Positions 50,369 to 62,533 of a stretch of DNA of 64,000 nucleotides are shown in pieces; the stretch's first letter is position 1, and each line of letters opens with the position of its first letter. The stretch comes from Myxocyprinus asiaticus (lineage: Eukaryota; Chordata; Actinopteri; Cypriniformes; Catostomidae), in contig NC_059373.1 in NCBI RefSeq assembly GCF_019703515.2, positions 20,298,281 to 20,362,280 of the forward strand. Reading direction: 5' to 3'. The position numbers and the translations under genes are program-made. Below the pieces are notes generated by a model that saw nothing but the letters and a program-made list of their open reading frames with translations, was not told where the DNA came from and made no database searches.

Positions 50369-50690
50369 TTAAAGGGATAGTTCACCAGAAATGACAATTC
50401 TGTCATTATTTACTCACCCTAAGATCTTTCCAAACCCGTCTGCTTTTACCCCATTTATTTTCATCATAATCGTTATTTTCGTTTTTAATCCTTATGCAGC
50501 TCCTGTCATGTAACGACAGATCATATAATGGCCAGGGGCTGTCAAGCTCCAAATAAGACAAAAATGCACCGGAAAAGAAGTTAATATGAATTGTGCGCTA
50601 TACTTCAAGTCTTCAGAAGCCATACAATATGTTTTATGTCTGAGGAACAGACAGAAAATGAAGTCATTATTCTCCTGATCAATAATCTTC
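50369..50690 (+). mobile_element. Angel-like MITE, left part
   Basis: TTAAAGGGATAGTTCACCAG, then tcattatttactcaccct and tcttcagaagccatacaata, as in the 2447 copy. A matching eroded right end (tttggaacaagtaaataatgac...gggtaatctagccctt) lies at 52352-52404, so the copy is probably split by 1.6 kb of later insertions. Confidence 0.65.
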
Positions 50691-50819
50691 CCTGCCCAAA
50701 AGCCTATGACTAGCCCACATTTGTGTCCAGAATTAAAAAATGGCAGGTTATAACAAATCCTGTTTTCGCATCAATGACAATGACATGCAATTTTTGAATC
50801 TGAACAAAGAGGTGAAGAT

Positions 50820-51310
50820 TATCAGTGATTACTACACGGCGCTCTGGAACACTCGATTCTGATTGGTCAATGGCGGCATCTAGTGGTCTGATATCTCTGA
50901 GTAACAACCGCACATCCCGGGAATAAGATGTATCAGACCACTCATCCAGGTATTGCGAGTCATCTTTCCTGCTTCTCTGAGTAAACTAATAAAACTATTT
51001 CAACTCAAATCATTGTTTCCTGTTCATTTATTTGGCAAGTAGTCTTGTAATAATATACATAATAAGCAGTCAGACAGTCATTAATGACAAAATAAACACC
51101 GACAGAACTCAGAAGCAAACCGGAGGTGGAAATCAGCTGCTCAGCAATTTTTACTTCACATAATTACATCATTTCAACACAAATCAATGTTTTATGTCCA
51201 TTTATTTATTTGGTTAGTAGCCCGGTTATCACAAAATAAAGCCCTTCATGGTGAGACAAGACCCTGGCGGGGTTTATTTTGCAATAACTACCAGCGGACT
51301 GTACATTCAT
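50820..51310. mobile_element. Unclassified repeat with internal duplication
   Basis: Opens tcagtgattactacacggcg and closes near gcaataactaccagcgg. Internally, 50992-51055 and 51165-51235 are direct repeats (tttcaac-caaatca-tgtttcctgttcatttattt). The layout suggests a MITE. The family is unknown to me. Confidence 0.45.
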
Positions 51311-51325
51311 TTCATTTTCATTGTA

Positions 51326-52100
51326 TTTATTCATTTATAAAGCACTTTTAAACTACACAGTAGACCCAAAGTGCTGAACATCAACAATACAATTATAAAA
51401 TATGCAAATAAAACAGTACAATAAAAATGAGGCCACAGAAAACAAATACATTTTAAACAACCTTTAAAGAAAGTAAAAGATGTAGAAGTGCTAATGTCAA
51501 GGGATAAACTATTCCATAACCTCAGACCAGCAATAGAAAATGCACAATCACCTTTTAGTTTAAGACATGCCTAAACAGTAGCAGGTTATCAGATCTTAAT
51601 GCTTTACCTGATTTATCTAGCTTAAAGGTGCACTCATTAAGTTTTTGTTCGTTTTATCTTGGACTTACAGTGACACCTAGTGGTGTGGATGCAGCATCAT
51701 TCAAAATCAATCATTTTCAGGTACAGATAGTTTTCACAATCAGCCATGATTAAATTAATCCAAGAGTAAAAGTGTCCAATAACAAGACGGTTACTGAGAT
51801 TAAGCGAGTAGTATTCAGCTGGTCATGTGATTGTAAAATGGCAGCCCCCATGAGGGCGCCCCTGCCCCATGTAGAATAAAACAGATTTTATAAGGTTACT
51901 GATATGACTAGAGTCCACATCTCATTTGAGGGCTCATGATTTTATACATACGTTTCAAAATTACAAATCATTTCTATAGGAGTAAAACTTTTTTAATAGG
52001 AAAACAATTACTGGCTGCACCTTTAATAATCCGGGGCCATTCTGTGAACTGCTTTAAAAACATATATTAAGACATTAATATATGCCTTGCCGTGCCTTAA
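51326..52100. repeat. 'tttataaagcactttt' repeat, split by a MITE
   Basis: Starts attcatttataaagcacttt, a diverged form of the tatagcgctttt repeats at 11280 and 56400. It is interrupted at 51622-52026 and resumes with taatccggggccattctgtg. Confidence 0.5.
51622..52026. mobile_element. MITE with TTAAAGGTGCA ends (405 bp)
   Basis: Left TTAAAGGTGCACTCATTAAG and right (attactggctgcacctttaa) are inverted. The ends carry TTAA, as in piggyBac-like targets. No coding capacity. Confidence 0.75.
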
Positions 52101-52730
52101 ATAAATACCTTTCTGAGGCTGACTTCACTCCCACTGTGTCTGACTCTTGCTCATCCCACCACACAACTTACATTTTAGCCTGATCCTCACACAAAGCTAT
52201 CATATGGCTTCAGATAACATTGAATATAATTTACAGACCACAAAAACTACTGGTAAGGTGCTTTAGTACAATTTTAGAGTTTCAAAAGCCCTTAATCTTT
52301 CTTCAAAATTTTCTACTTTTTTGTACCACTAGAAAAATTACAGCATACGGGTTTGGAACAAGTAAATAATGACAACATTATTATTTCTGGGTAATCTAGC
52401 CCTTGATAATAGACATGCTTTACTGAAGGAGCCCTGAGTTGGACACTTTTCCCCATAAAGGCAGCTATTTAATATCACAGAGATAGGAACTAAAAAAACG
52501 AAAGAAAATTTGGCCTAAAAGCCTTCAATCTCTCTCAAAGACACTCGGTGCAGTGTGTATGCGGTGAGGGCTGATGCAGGCAGGGCTGTGAGAGAGCGTG
52601 GGTGAACTCACTGAGGAACAACATCAGCATCAGCAGGGGGTGGGGTGCTATGAATCACTCTCCACTGCTACACTCACAGGAAGAACAAAAGACAAAAAAA
52701 ATCTTTGGGCTCAGTGATTACCATTAGGGC

Positions 52731-52980
52731 TTAAAGACCCCATGAAAACTGGACTTTTGTGGCTTTTAACCCAAGTTTGTAAGGCTATCTCTACAGTATA
52801 TGCAAGTATAACTGAAAAACGTACCTTTAGCAGATATGGTTTTAAAATGTATTGTGTTTCTTTTCTGGGAAAACAGACCAAAAATACTGATGCCTTTCTT
52901 ACACTCAGGGGTTTTTAAAGATTTCTGTCCAATCAAATGCTCTCTTGAGTAATAATGTGCCTCCTCCTAATACCATTTAC
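52731..52980 (+). mobile_element. MITE, TTAAAGACCCCATGAAA left end
   Basis: The left end is intact. The interior (tctgggaaaacagacc, gtccaatcaaatgctct) matches 13735-14083 and 23590-23880. The right end is not clearly preserved. Confidence 0.6.
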
Positions 52981-54119
52981 TCTTGGGTAGACTTGCACAC
53001 TTAAACATTTGGTTTATGCGATAAATGTTCATATTTGTTGGCAGGACAGGTATAAACATGAAGTATTGACCTGAGTGGGCCAGCAGAAGAAAAGTCCTTA
53101 TTGTTCAGCCATCTAGGCTATTGTCTTCTTAAACAGTTTTAAAAAGTATAGTTACAAATTAGGTGTGATTGAAGCTTATAATCAGACTGTATGAGATTTA
53201 AAACTCATCATTTTCTATCCAAACGGTCACTTGGAAACTATAACTCTGTCATGCTAATTAAAATGGTTGCCGTGCCTTTGTTCAATTATCTTTCCATCCT
53301 ACCTTGACTGACTATGTTTATCTAAATTAACACCTTTCATCCCTTTATGCAGAGACGGAGACAAACGACGAACGAAAGTCTATTTGCACATTAAAGTATG
53401 TGACTCAAACGTGCTGTACTTCAATCCAAGCATAGGATGAGTGAACTGAAGGACTATTGAATGATGCTGATCAAAAGCAGGACAGAGCGTTATTTGTAGG
53501 TGTATTAAAAATAACAATAAGCATTTGTGCATGTTGACTGGGATAAGATGTAAGAGATGGAGAGCTGTTGAGCTGTTGATGTCACATCTGTTCAGAGAAT
53601 GCGATCAAATCGAGTCTGTGACACTTTGTCTGCACACTCCTCATTCACAAGAATCTGTACTTGCTGTTCTTGATCTATGAGATCTTTACAATTATCAGAG
53701 GCCATCATCAATAATTATCAATTATTTAAAACTGCAATATGTAACGTGCGAGCAAGAGAAAAGCTGCTCATTATGAAATAGCATGTGACTGTTACTATGC
53801 AAATATAATATTAATGGTGATGTCAGTTATGATGATGATGATGATGAAACTAGTCTAATGATGTAAAGAACTTGCATCAAAGACCCTCAAATTTGCACAG
53901 CCATTCTTCACAAACTGCCTCTTAATTCTCTCAATTATGTGATTATAGTGCCATCTAAAGGACATCAGAGACTGAACCAGAGAAATTGGTACATTCTGTG
54001 ATTTTTGCACTCAAAATATCCCAAAAGCACAAAAAAAAAAAATGGATAAAATGTACCTTTTTTCACACAGTTTCTATGATACCAATATCAAATAACAAAA
54101 GTTCTGTGTGAGCCACAAA
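52981..54119. other. Intron or upstream region, unassigned
   Basis: A (GAT)n run of about six units at 53831-53847 and poly-A at 54030-54041. No coding signal. The stretches 49867-50368 and 52405-52730 are likewise unassigned. Confidence 0.45.
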
Positions 54120-54369
54120 GTTGTACAGGGGAAGTGACAGAGTATTTGACCTGTACACACTAGGCAGGAAATAAACACCTCGCACACTGACTTACTGCTC
54201 CAAAAAAAATGTGTCTTTAATAAATAACCATACTGTTAATGTTTCGACCCATGTAAGAGTTTTCCTCAGAACATGTCAATTTCAACAAAACATTCCATGG
54301 TTCCCACAGGTGCTTGCAATTTTATGTTCATGACTCCACCCATTCAGAAATCCTAGGGTGGATATATGT

Positions 54370-54873
54370 GCCCTTCAAGTGGACTCCTAAATATCATAAT
54401 TATGAGTACCGAGCACATGAATGACCCTGCGAAGTCGGATTAATGAGTGGGAAACTCGGAAATCTAGATGATACACGAGTTTCCGAGTTGGGACGTTGGA
54501 AAGGGCGTGTCGACATGAAAGATAACAAAAAGCAACGATTTTGCTCAATTATTTCAACTTCTGTAATTTTTTTACAATAATATTAATTTGTTATATATGA
54601 CAGACAACTAATGAGTCACGCTTTGCGGTTTGTTTTAAGCAAATTAATTAATAATGTCAGTTACCATGCATTAATAAATCATATGTCGTTTATAAGTGAT
54701 GCAGGTTTATTCAATAATGTTTATTTACTGGTACAACAGAAAAAGAGGTTTTGCCATCATTCATTGCATAATTGTTTAAGTTTGGCTTCTTCATATTTTG
54801 TTTCCTGCATGAATGCGTGACATGTCGTAGTAACGCACGCCCGACATACGAGCTTCCTAGGTGCACTTGAAGA
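54370..54873. mobile_element. MITE inserted in the palindrome
   Basis: Left gcccttcaagtggactccta and right (cttcctaggtgcacttgaagac) are imperfect inverted repeats. A similar left end (gtgcccttcaagtg) occurs at 20192-20205. It breaks the symmetry of the surrounding palindrome. Confidence 0.6.
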
Positions 54874-55017
54874 CAGCAATTGACAACATAAAGAAAATTT
54901 TATATATATAATTAAATACAAATGGATATAATTTACATACAGTTACACAATAACCCACACCCATAAACACTAAATATATACCCATATACAAACATATCCA
55001 GGACATATATCCACCTA

Positions 55018-55054
55018 TACTGTATATACAAATATATATATATATATATATATA
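55018..55054. repeat. (AT)n microsatellite in palindrome loop
   Basis: About ten alternating AT units in the loop between the inner arms. Confidence 0.9.
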
Positions 55055-55608
55055 TACATACCTGTGTACCTGCACGTACATACAGCTTGAACACAAATAT
55101 CCCTCTACACACATCAAAAGTACCAGAGATGCAAACATCAAGAACATATCAAGACCAAATAACACTTAAAGATATGGTTTGATATTAAAATCCTCATTAA
55201 GAACATTCAGAGATAATGTACATAAAAAATAAATCCAAAAAGTCAAACTGGATATGTATGTAAATGGGTGCATATTTAAAGTTTATGGGTGATGTTTATA
55301 AATTATATCCATTTGTATTTAATTATATGGCTATACTTTACTTTGTGTTGTCTATATCCACCCTAGGATTTCTGAATGGGTGGAGTCATTAACATCAAAT
55401 TGCAAGCACCTGTGGGAACCATGGGATGTTTTGTTGAAACTGACAACAAAAAGTTTGTGTTAATGTTCTGCTCTTATATAGGTCGAAACATTAACAGTAT
55501 GGTTATTTATTAAAGACACATTTTTTTGGAGCAGTAAGTAAGTGTGCGAGGTGTTTATTTCCTGCCTAATGTGTACAGGACAAATACTCTGTTGCTTCAC
55601 CTGCACAT

Positions 55609-57336
55609 CTTTTGAGTTTTTTTCTGTATTTTGATAGTACTTTTTGACTAAAAGTGTGTGCTTTTATGAAAGTTTTTGAGGAAATAAACACCTGCCGTTC
55701 GCATTTGGCACTTGGAAAGTGTTAATTTTGGTCCCTGTGTGGAGTAAATAAAAATGGAGTTACTGGCTAGCCAGCTGGCAATAATTTTAGAATGGGCCCT
55801 TTTTACAGACTGATGCATTTCCACCCAAATTTAGCAGTGCAAATCTAACAAACTTTTAAAAAATTTTTTATTTATAACATTACATATAACATAAATGTAT
55901 AACATTGTTCTTTGTGCTATATTACATTGGCATTTATAAAAATAATAATAATAATAAATAATTTAAACGTCAAAACATCTTTCTTCGTCATAATCCATTT
56001 GTTTATTTTTTTCTCTTTTGGAAAGTCATGGAAACATAATAGTGATTTTTTTTTCTTTGCTGTTGGAGCAAATGGGAAAACAGAAATAATATTTGCTATT
56101 AATGGTTTACCCGGTTATAGTTTACTTTCACTTTCCAAACCTAGAAATGTGGTTCACTGCAAAACAATACAGGTGCAGCAATTTAAAAGATTATTTTATT
56201 TGACATGATACCATGAGGGAATCAAATCAAGTACATACGGATTGGCTAAAAAGCTGGTCATCTTGTGACAACTTTCACCTTAGTGAGAAATGTACCATCA
56301 GGAGTGGGGTTTTTTTTGTTTTTGTTTTTTTATCGAAATTTCATAACTCTGATTGTGATCTTAGGAAATGTTGAATGAATGAATGAATGAATGAATGTTA
56401 CACTTATATAGCGCTTTTTATGACACTGCACTCAAAGCGCTTTACATAAGGACCACATTTTGAGCACCCAGAATGCACCTATATCTCTCACCCAGTCTTT
56501 AATATACAAACAAAACAAAACAATTCCACAGCAATAGGAGAGGAAAAAAAAAATTTGTTTTAAAGAAAGGATGCAAAACAGGTTGTAGAAATGTTTGTAA
56601 CCGGTCAATTTACTCAACTCAACTGCCATTGGCAAATGTGCCATAAACCTAATTTTGGATCTTGCATGTACGGCTTCTCCAGAAAGACAAATAAATTCCA
56701 GACCACCCTTGTAACAAATAGCCTTACAAATAACAGCTGATACATGAGGACTTATATCACATTATAAGGCTGCAGTAGCAGCTCAGAGAATGAATGATGC
56801 AGATATCAGGCTCATTAATCAGCAACATGCTTCTCATGGCTAACAACATCTGTATATGTTACAAATACCCTAAATGTGGCAACATTCTAGCTAAAGAGAG
56901 CAACCAATAAAAACATTGTCATGTTTAGTATGTCCTTGCTTTCTCAGAGTCACACAGGAGGAGGAAATGAGACAACCGTCAGGTAAATAGTGGAAAACAA
57001 AGGTGCGTTGTTGGGTCTTCAATTTCCTTAACACAGAAAGTAATATCTTGGAAAACCACAGCAGGAGAACCAACATATAACACACCCATGTCCAGAAGCA
57101 TATATTTGACAGCAGGACTCAACTATAAGGACATCGCACCTACATCCATTGTTCATATCCTGTTCATGGTTTTATGACTTGCAAATATATTGATCAGTGT
57201 GGTGATGAATTGTGTTGATTTAATGTCACCAAGGTAAAATCATCAAGCTCGCTAATACAGATGCAGATTTGTTAAAATTACAAGAATGATTTGTGATAAT
57301 CTTGCACACAACAATTAGAATTAGTTGATAATTATA
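55609..57336. other. Intron or upstream region, mostly unassigned
   Basis: (ATA)n at about 55936-55956 and (GAAT)n with about six units at 56372-56397, directly followed by a tatatagcgctttt repeat (56403-56455). Otherwise unassigned. Confidence 0.45.
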
Positions 57337-57338
57337 TA

Positions 57339-58968
57339 CAGTGCATCCGGAAAGTATTCACAGCGCTTCACTTTTTCCACATTTTGTTATGTTACGGCCT
57401 TATTCCAAAATGGATTAAATTAATTATTTTCCTCAAAATTCTACAAACAATACCCCATAATGACAACGTGAAAGAAGTTTGTTTGAAATCTTTGCAAATT
57501 TATTACAAATAAAAAACGAAAAAAAAAAAAATCACATGTACATAAGTATTCACAGCCTTTGCCATGACACTCAAAATTGAGCTCAGGTGCATCCTGTTTC
57601 CACTGATCATCCTTGGTGTTTCTACAACTTGATTGGAGTCCACCTGTGGTAAATTCAGTTGATTGGACATGATTTGGAAAGGCACACACCTGTCTATATA
57701 AGGTCCCACAGTTAACAGTGCATGTCAGAGCACAAACCAAGCCATGAAGTCCAAGGAATTGTCTGTAGACCTCCGAGACAGGATTGTATCGAGGCACAGA
57801 TCTGGGGAAGGGTACAGAAAAATTTCTGCAGCATTGAAGGTCCCAGTGAGCACAGTGGCCTCCATCATCCGTAAATGGAAGAAGTTTGGAACCACCAGGA
57901 CTCTTCCTAGAGCTGACCGCCCGGCCAAACTGAGCGATCGGCGGAGAAGGGCCTTAGTCAGGGAGGTGACCAAGAACCCGATGGTCACTCTGACAGAGAT
58001 CCAGCGTTTCTCTATGGAGAGAGGAGAACCTTCCAGAAGAACAACCATCTCTGCAGCACTCCACCAATCAGGCCTGTATGGTAGAGTGGCCAGACGGAAG
58101 CCACTCCTCAGTAAAAGGCACATGACAGCCTGCCTGGAGTTTGCCAAAAGGCACCTGAAGGACTCTCAGACCATGAGAAACAAAATTCTCTGGTCTCTTT
58201 GGCCTGAATGGCAAGCGTCATGTCTGGAGGAAACCAGGCACCGCTCATCACCTGGCCAATACCATCCCTACAGTGAAGCATGGTGGTGGCAGCATCATGC
58301 TGTGGGGATGTTTTCAGCGGCAGGAACTGGGAGACTAGTCAGGATCGAGGGAAAGATGAATGCAGCAATGTACAGAGACATCCTTGATGAAAACCTGCTC
58401 CAGAGCGCTCTGGACCTCAGACTGGGGCGAAGGTTCATCTTCCAACAGGACAACGACCCTAAGCACACAGCCAAGATAACAAAGGAGTGGCTCCGGGACA
58501 ACTCTGTGAATGTCCTTGAGTGGCCCAGCCAGAGCCCAGACTTGAACCCGACTGAACATCTCTGGAGAGATCTGAAAATGGCTGTGCACCAATGCTCCCC
58601 ATCCAACCTGATGGAGCTTGAGAGGTCCTGCAAAGAACAATGGGAGAAACTGCCCAAAAATAGGTGTGCCAAGCTTGTAGCATCATACTCTAAAAGACTT
58701 GAGGCTGTAATTGGTGCCAAAGGTGCTTCAACACAGTACTGAGCAAAGGCTGTGAATACTTATGTACATGTCATTTTTTTTTTTTTTTCGTTTTTTATTT
58801 GTAATAAATTTGCAAAGATTTCAAACAAACTTCTTTCACGTTGTCATTATGGGGTATTGTTTGTAGAATTTTGAGGAAAATAATGAATTTAATCCATTTT
58901 GGAATAAGGCTGTAACATAACAAAATGTGGAAAAAGTGAAGCGCTGTGAATACTTTCCAGATGCACTG
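57339..58968 (+). mobile_element. Tc1/mariner element, young
   Basis: Ends CAGTGCATCCGGAAAGTATT and its inverse, with TA at 57337-57338 and 58969-58970. The inverted repeats of about 224 bp (57339-57562 and 58745-58968) differ at only a handful of positions, indicating recent insertion. It carries one transposase frame on the plus strand, antisense to VPS50. Confidence 0.96.
57744..58742 (+). pseudogene. Tc1 transposase, open but lacking first catalytic Asp
   Basis: A 332-codon frame. The HTH domain is at residues 1-50 (GEGYRKISAALKVPVSTVAS), the second binding region at about 60-120, D236 at FIFQQDNDPKHT and E271 at SPDLNPTEHLW with 34 residues between. After NKILWS (residue 151), residues 152-190 are out of frame: shifting by one base gives the family-like [12 protein letters not shown] and [12 protein letters not shown]. 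The expected SDETKIE block with the first catalytic Asp is absent. About 20 bases seem deleted there, and a later single-base loss near 58312 restores the frame. Predicted to bind DNA but not to cut it. Confidence 0.88.
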
Positions 58969-58970
58969 TA

Positions 58971-59343
58971 CAAATCAGTTATGTTTCCCAGTATATGCCA
59001 TTGTTTTCCAGCAAAAGTGTGTTTATGAACTTATGGCAGTTTTGAAGTTACATTATAGTGTGTGTGTGTTTTACGAGGAAATTTTTTTAGGTTACAAACT
59101 GGTAATTACAAAGGGTATTATGCTATAAATGTGGTTTATGAGGACATTTCTAGTGTCACCATAATTCAAATTGCTTAAAAAAAAAAACATACTAAATGAT
59201 GTTTTTATTTTTATGTAAAAATGCATAAAGTTTTCTGTGAGGTTTAGGTTTAGGGGTAGGGTTAGGGGACAGAATCTATAGTTTGTACAGTATAAAAATC
59301 ATTATGTCTATGGAGAGTCCTCATAGTGATAGCTGCACCAACA
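58971..59343. other. Intron or upstream region, unassigned
   Basis: Contains aggtttaggtttaggggtagggttagggg (about 59242-59270), a G-rich run often seen in teleost repeats. No gene. Confidence 0.45.
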
Positions 59344-59357
59344 TGTGTGTGTGTGTG

Positions 59358-59429
<72 letters not shown>
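59344..59429. repeat. (TG)n microsatellite
   Basis: About 40 TG units with one interruption. Confidence 0.98.
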
Positions 59430-59509
59430 ACGCTTACTTAGCTATTAGTTTGGGCACAATTTTGTACTCAAAAGTGAGCCAAATAGGACAACTTTGAGGT
59501 ACATTTTAA

Positions 59510-60773
59510 TAGGGATGGCACGAGTACATGAGTACTCGGATACTCGGACGTGGCGGCAATGATCGATCATGAAAACAATGATCGATAGTGATCATGCATG
59601 ATGTGACTTTTCACTTAATTCAAAATCCAGTGACAATTACCTGATAACTAAACACAAACGTGTCAAAGAGGGAGCTTATTTTTAATTTTGAGATTGATTA
59701 CATTGTGATTTTGAGGGGTACATTGATTATCAAAGACGTCTCATAGCAACCAAACTGATATACGATGCTGCAATGCTACTTTTACGATAATCAAAAGTGT
59801 GTAATTTACCGTGTTTTGAACACCTGTCTCTGGAAAACGTTTGCTAATCCCGTTTTATCATTTAATGTAAGAACTTTGACTCGTTAATGGATATTATTTA
59901 ATAAAAGTGAACATTTGTCACTGACTGTAAACCTCCCTGCCCTGGGCGGCGTCATATTTGCGTGATGTAACACACACCTGCATCTCGATGAAATGAATGA
60001 AGATTTCCGCACGTGTCTCTGAGATAGATGTCCGATATAAAGTGTCATTCCGTTGCACTTTCCACAGTTGAAAGGTGGAAATTCAGACTCTCCAAGTTGA
60101 ATGGAACGCTTCATGAATCACAGCAAACACAATACGAAGCATCAAGGCTTTCCCCACAAGAGCGAACACTTGGACGCACGCGCGCACACACACACACACA
60201 TGCACACGCACACCAGGCAGTATGGCAGTGGACTCAACACGCTAAAGCAACGCATATACAGCAGGCGAGTGTTTCAAACAGCTAGACAGAGCGCAGCTAA
60301 ATGGAACAGAATGCAGCGTCTTCAAAACTGAACTTCAACTTAACACACATATTAAAAATGTGATGGTTATGGCATCTCCTGATAAGCCAAATGCGAAAAT
60401 ATATGGTTCAGACAGTCACTAAAAAAACTGGTGCACGCTCACTAAGATTACTATGGTAACCTGAAAGACGACACACGTTGTGTACATTCTTTCATTGTGT
60501 TGGGTAGTGAATCTTCACATAATGACAAAATATGATGCATTATATTTTGATTATGCAATCTTTTGTACATTTTGTAACAGATTATTTTATAACAGCCTAT
60601 AATAATGAATAGACGATACACTGGAACAACAAGATGCAATACAGCAGCCAAAGATGTTTGTCAGACGTTATTATATATAGTTATGAACATGTCATTGCCC
60701 CTCAATTATTCGATGAGTACGAGTAATTAGTCGAGTACTCAAGTAGACAAAATGACCAAAATGCCCATCCCTA
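59510..60773. mobile_element. hAT-like element, 1264 bp
   Basis: Left TAGGGATGGCACGAGTACAT and right (cgagtactcaag...atgcccatcccta) are inverted, with subterminal gagtactcg repeats. The flanks CATTTTAA (59502-59509) and CTTTTTAA (60774-60781) match at 7 of 8. A (CA)n tract lies inside (60180-60212). Short frames within (60028-60331) have no transposase motif. Confidence 0.84.
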
Positions 60774-60926
60774 CTTTTTAAGTAAAACTTGTATTTATAT
60801 TTAAGTAAAATATGTTTTATAAGAAATATAAATACAGTATTTCTTTCTGAAATGTAAAGTATGTTGCTGAAAATAGCTATTTATTTATTATAACTACTGG
60901 CGTGACTGGGTCAGCAGGACAAATCC

Positions 60927-61462
60927 TTGAAGGAATATTCCGGGTTCATACAAGTTGAGCTCAATTGACAGCACTTGTGGCATAAAGTTGATTACAACAA
61001 AAATGTATTTTGACTCATCCCTATTTTTCTTTCAAAAAGCAAAAATCGAGATTACATTGAGGCACTTATAGTGAATGGGGCCAGTCTTTGGAGAGATTAA
61101 AGGCAGAAATGTGAAGCTTATAATTTTATAAAAGCACATATTAATTCTTCTGTTAAAACTTGTGTATTATTTGAGCTGTAAAGTTGTTTCAATTGTAATT
61201 TTTACAGTCATTTTAGTGTTTTAGGGTTTGTTGACACTACAACTTTACACAGAAAAGGTAAGTGATTCTATCACACTAAAATCATGTTTACATGCATATT
61301 GTTTATGTCTTGTGATTATACTTTTAAATAAATGGACCCCATTCACTTCCACTGTAAATGCCTCACTGTAACCCAGATATTTGTTTCATTAAAGAAAAGA
61401 AGGGGCAAGTCAAAATAATTTTTTTGAGCTTCACTTGTATTGAACCTGGAATATTCCTTTAA
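60927..61462. mobile_element. Palindromic MITE (TTRAAGGAATATTCC ends)
   Basis: Left TTGAAGGAATATTCCGGGTT and right (gaacctggaatattcctttaa) are inverted. The inverted similarity continues inward (atttgactcatccc / gggcaagtcaaaat; tgaatggggcc / ggaccccattca), so most of the 536 bp is palindromic. Confidence 0.85.
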
Positions 61463-61802
61463 TGTTGAGCCAGCACTGTATCACAAAAAGATGGAAATAA
61501 GTCCTGTCTTCTCATTAAAACAAAAATGATAAAAAGTAGTGCTTTTAGAGCTTACACTTTCAGACAAATCACAATCTAAGGAAAAAGACTTTGAAACAGT
61601 CTATTGTACATGCACGCGACCCTCATTAATAGCACAGAAGAAAGTTTCAAAAGTGTTAAAACAAAGCCCGCAAGGGACGTCAGGACAGATGGCTGTGAAA
61701 ATAATTTACCAAAGCATGTGTAACATTCAAAGTACAATTGATACAGAATGTAAAACAAGCTCTCTCTCCCCTGGCAAGAATGATTGTGTTTGATTTTTGC
61801 TA
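61463..61802. other. Short spacer, unassigned
   Basis: Small open frames on both strands without domain features. Confidence 0.45.
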
Positions 61803-62083
61803 TTAAAGGGACAGTTCACTCAAACCAATATGACATTCTTTCTTCTGTGGAACACAAAAGGAGATGTTAGGCAGAACAATTGAGACTTACACACTGTCAC
61901 CATTCACGTTCACTGTATGAAGAAAAAAAGATGCAATGAAAATGAATGGTGACTGAGACTTAAATCATGTCTAACATCCCATTTTGTGTTTCACGGAAAA
62001 TAAAAAAATCATACGGTTTTGGAACAACATGAGGGTGAGTAAATGATGACAGACCTTTCATTTTGGGTGAACTGTCCCTTTAA
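61803..62083. mobile_element. Angel-like MITE, complete
   Basis: Left TTAAAGGGACAGTTCACTCA and right (tttcattttgggtgaactgtccctttaa). The interior palindrome is marked by tgtcaccattcacgttc / aatgaatggtgactgag. It ends three bases before the target duplication of the adjacent SINE. Confidence 0.9.
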
Positions 62084-62097
62084 TGTTGTCCGAAGCT

Positions 62098-62522
62098 GGG
62101 GCCTGGGTAGCTCAGCGAGAATTGACGCTGACTGCCACCCCTGGAGTCGCGAGTTCTAATAGAGTGACTCCAGCCAGGTCTCCTAAGCAACCAAATTGGC
62201 CCAGTTGCTAGGGAGGGTTGAGTCACATGGGGTAGCCTTGTCGTGGTTGCTATAATGTGTGATTCTCGCTCTCGGTGGGGCGCGTGATGAGTTGTGCGTG
62301 GATGCCGCGGAGAATAGCGTGGGCCTCCACACGCGCTACGTCTCCACGGTAACGTGCTCAACAAGCCACGTGATAAGATGCGTGGAGGCAACTGAGATTC
62401 GTCCTCCGCCACCTGGATTGAGGTGAGTCACTCCGCCACCAGGAGGACTAAGAGAGCATTGGGAATTGGGCATTTCAAATTTGGGAGAAAAGGGGAGAAA
62501 AAAAAAGAACGAAAAAAAAACA
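62098..62522 (+). mobile_element. tRNA-derived SINE, full length
   Basis: Starts GGGGCCTGGGTAGCTCAGCG (box A), with a box B-like gagttctaat near 62151, the family core (cgtggatgccgcggag, ccacgtgataagatgcg) and an A-rich tail. Perfect 11-bp target duplications, TGTCCGAAGCT, lie at 62087-62097 and 62523-62533. Confidence 0.93.
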
Positions 62523-62533
62523 TGTCCGAAGCT

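Larger units (their letters stand above)
54120..55608. mobile_element. Large interrupted palindrome
   Basis: Outer arms 54120-54366 and 55353-55608 are inverted copies (ccatggttcccacaggtgct, aatcctagggtggatata, taataaataaccatactgtt). Inner arms 54911-54968 and 55281-55325 are inverted as well (aatacaaatggatataattta, cacccataaac). A separate MITE (54370-54873) separates outer from inner left arm. No coding sequence. Probably a non-autonomous element with about 300-bp inverted ends. Confidence 0.82.

Noticed and set aside
62098..62170. tRNA gene
   Set aside because: Boxes A and B exist but the sequence continues as a SINE with target duplications and cannot complete a tRNA 3' half.
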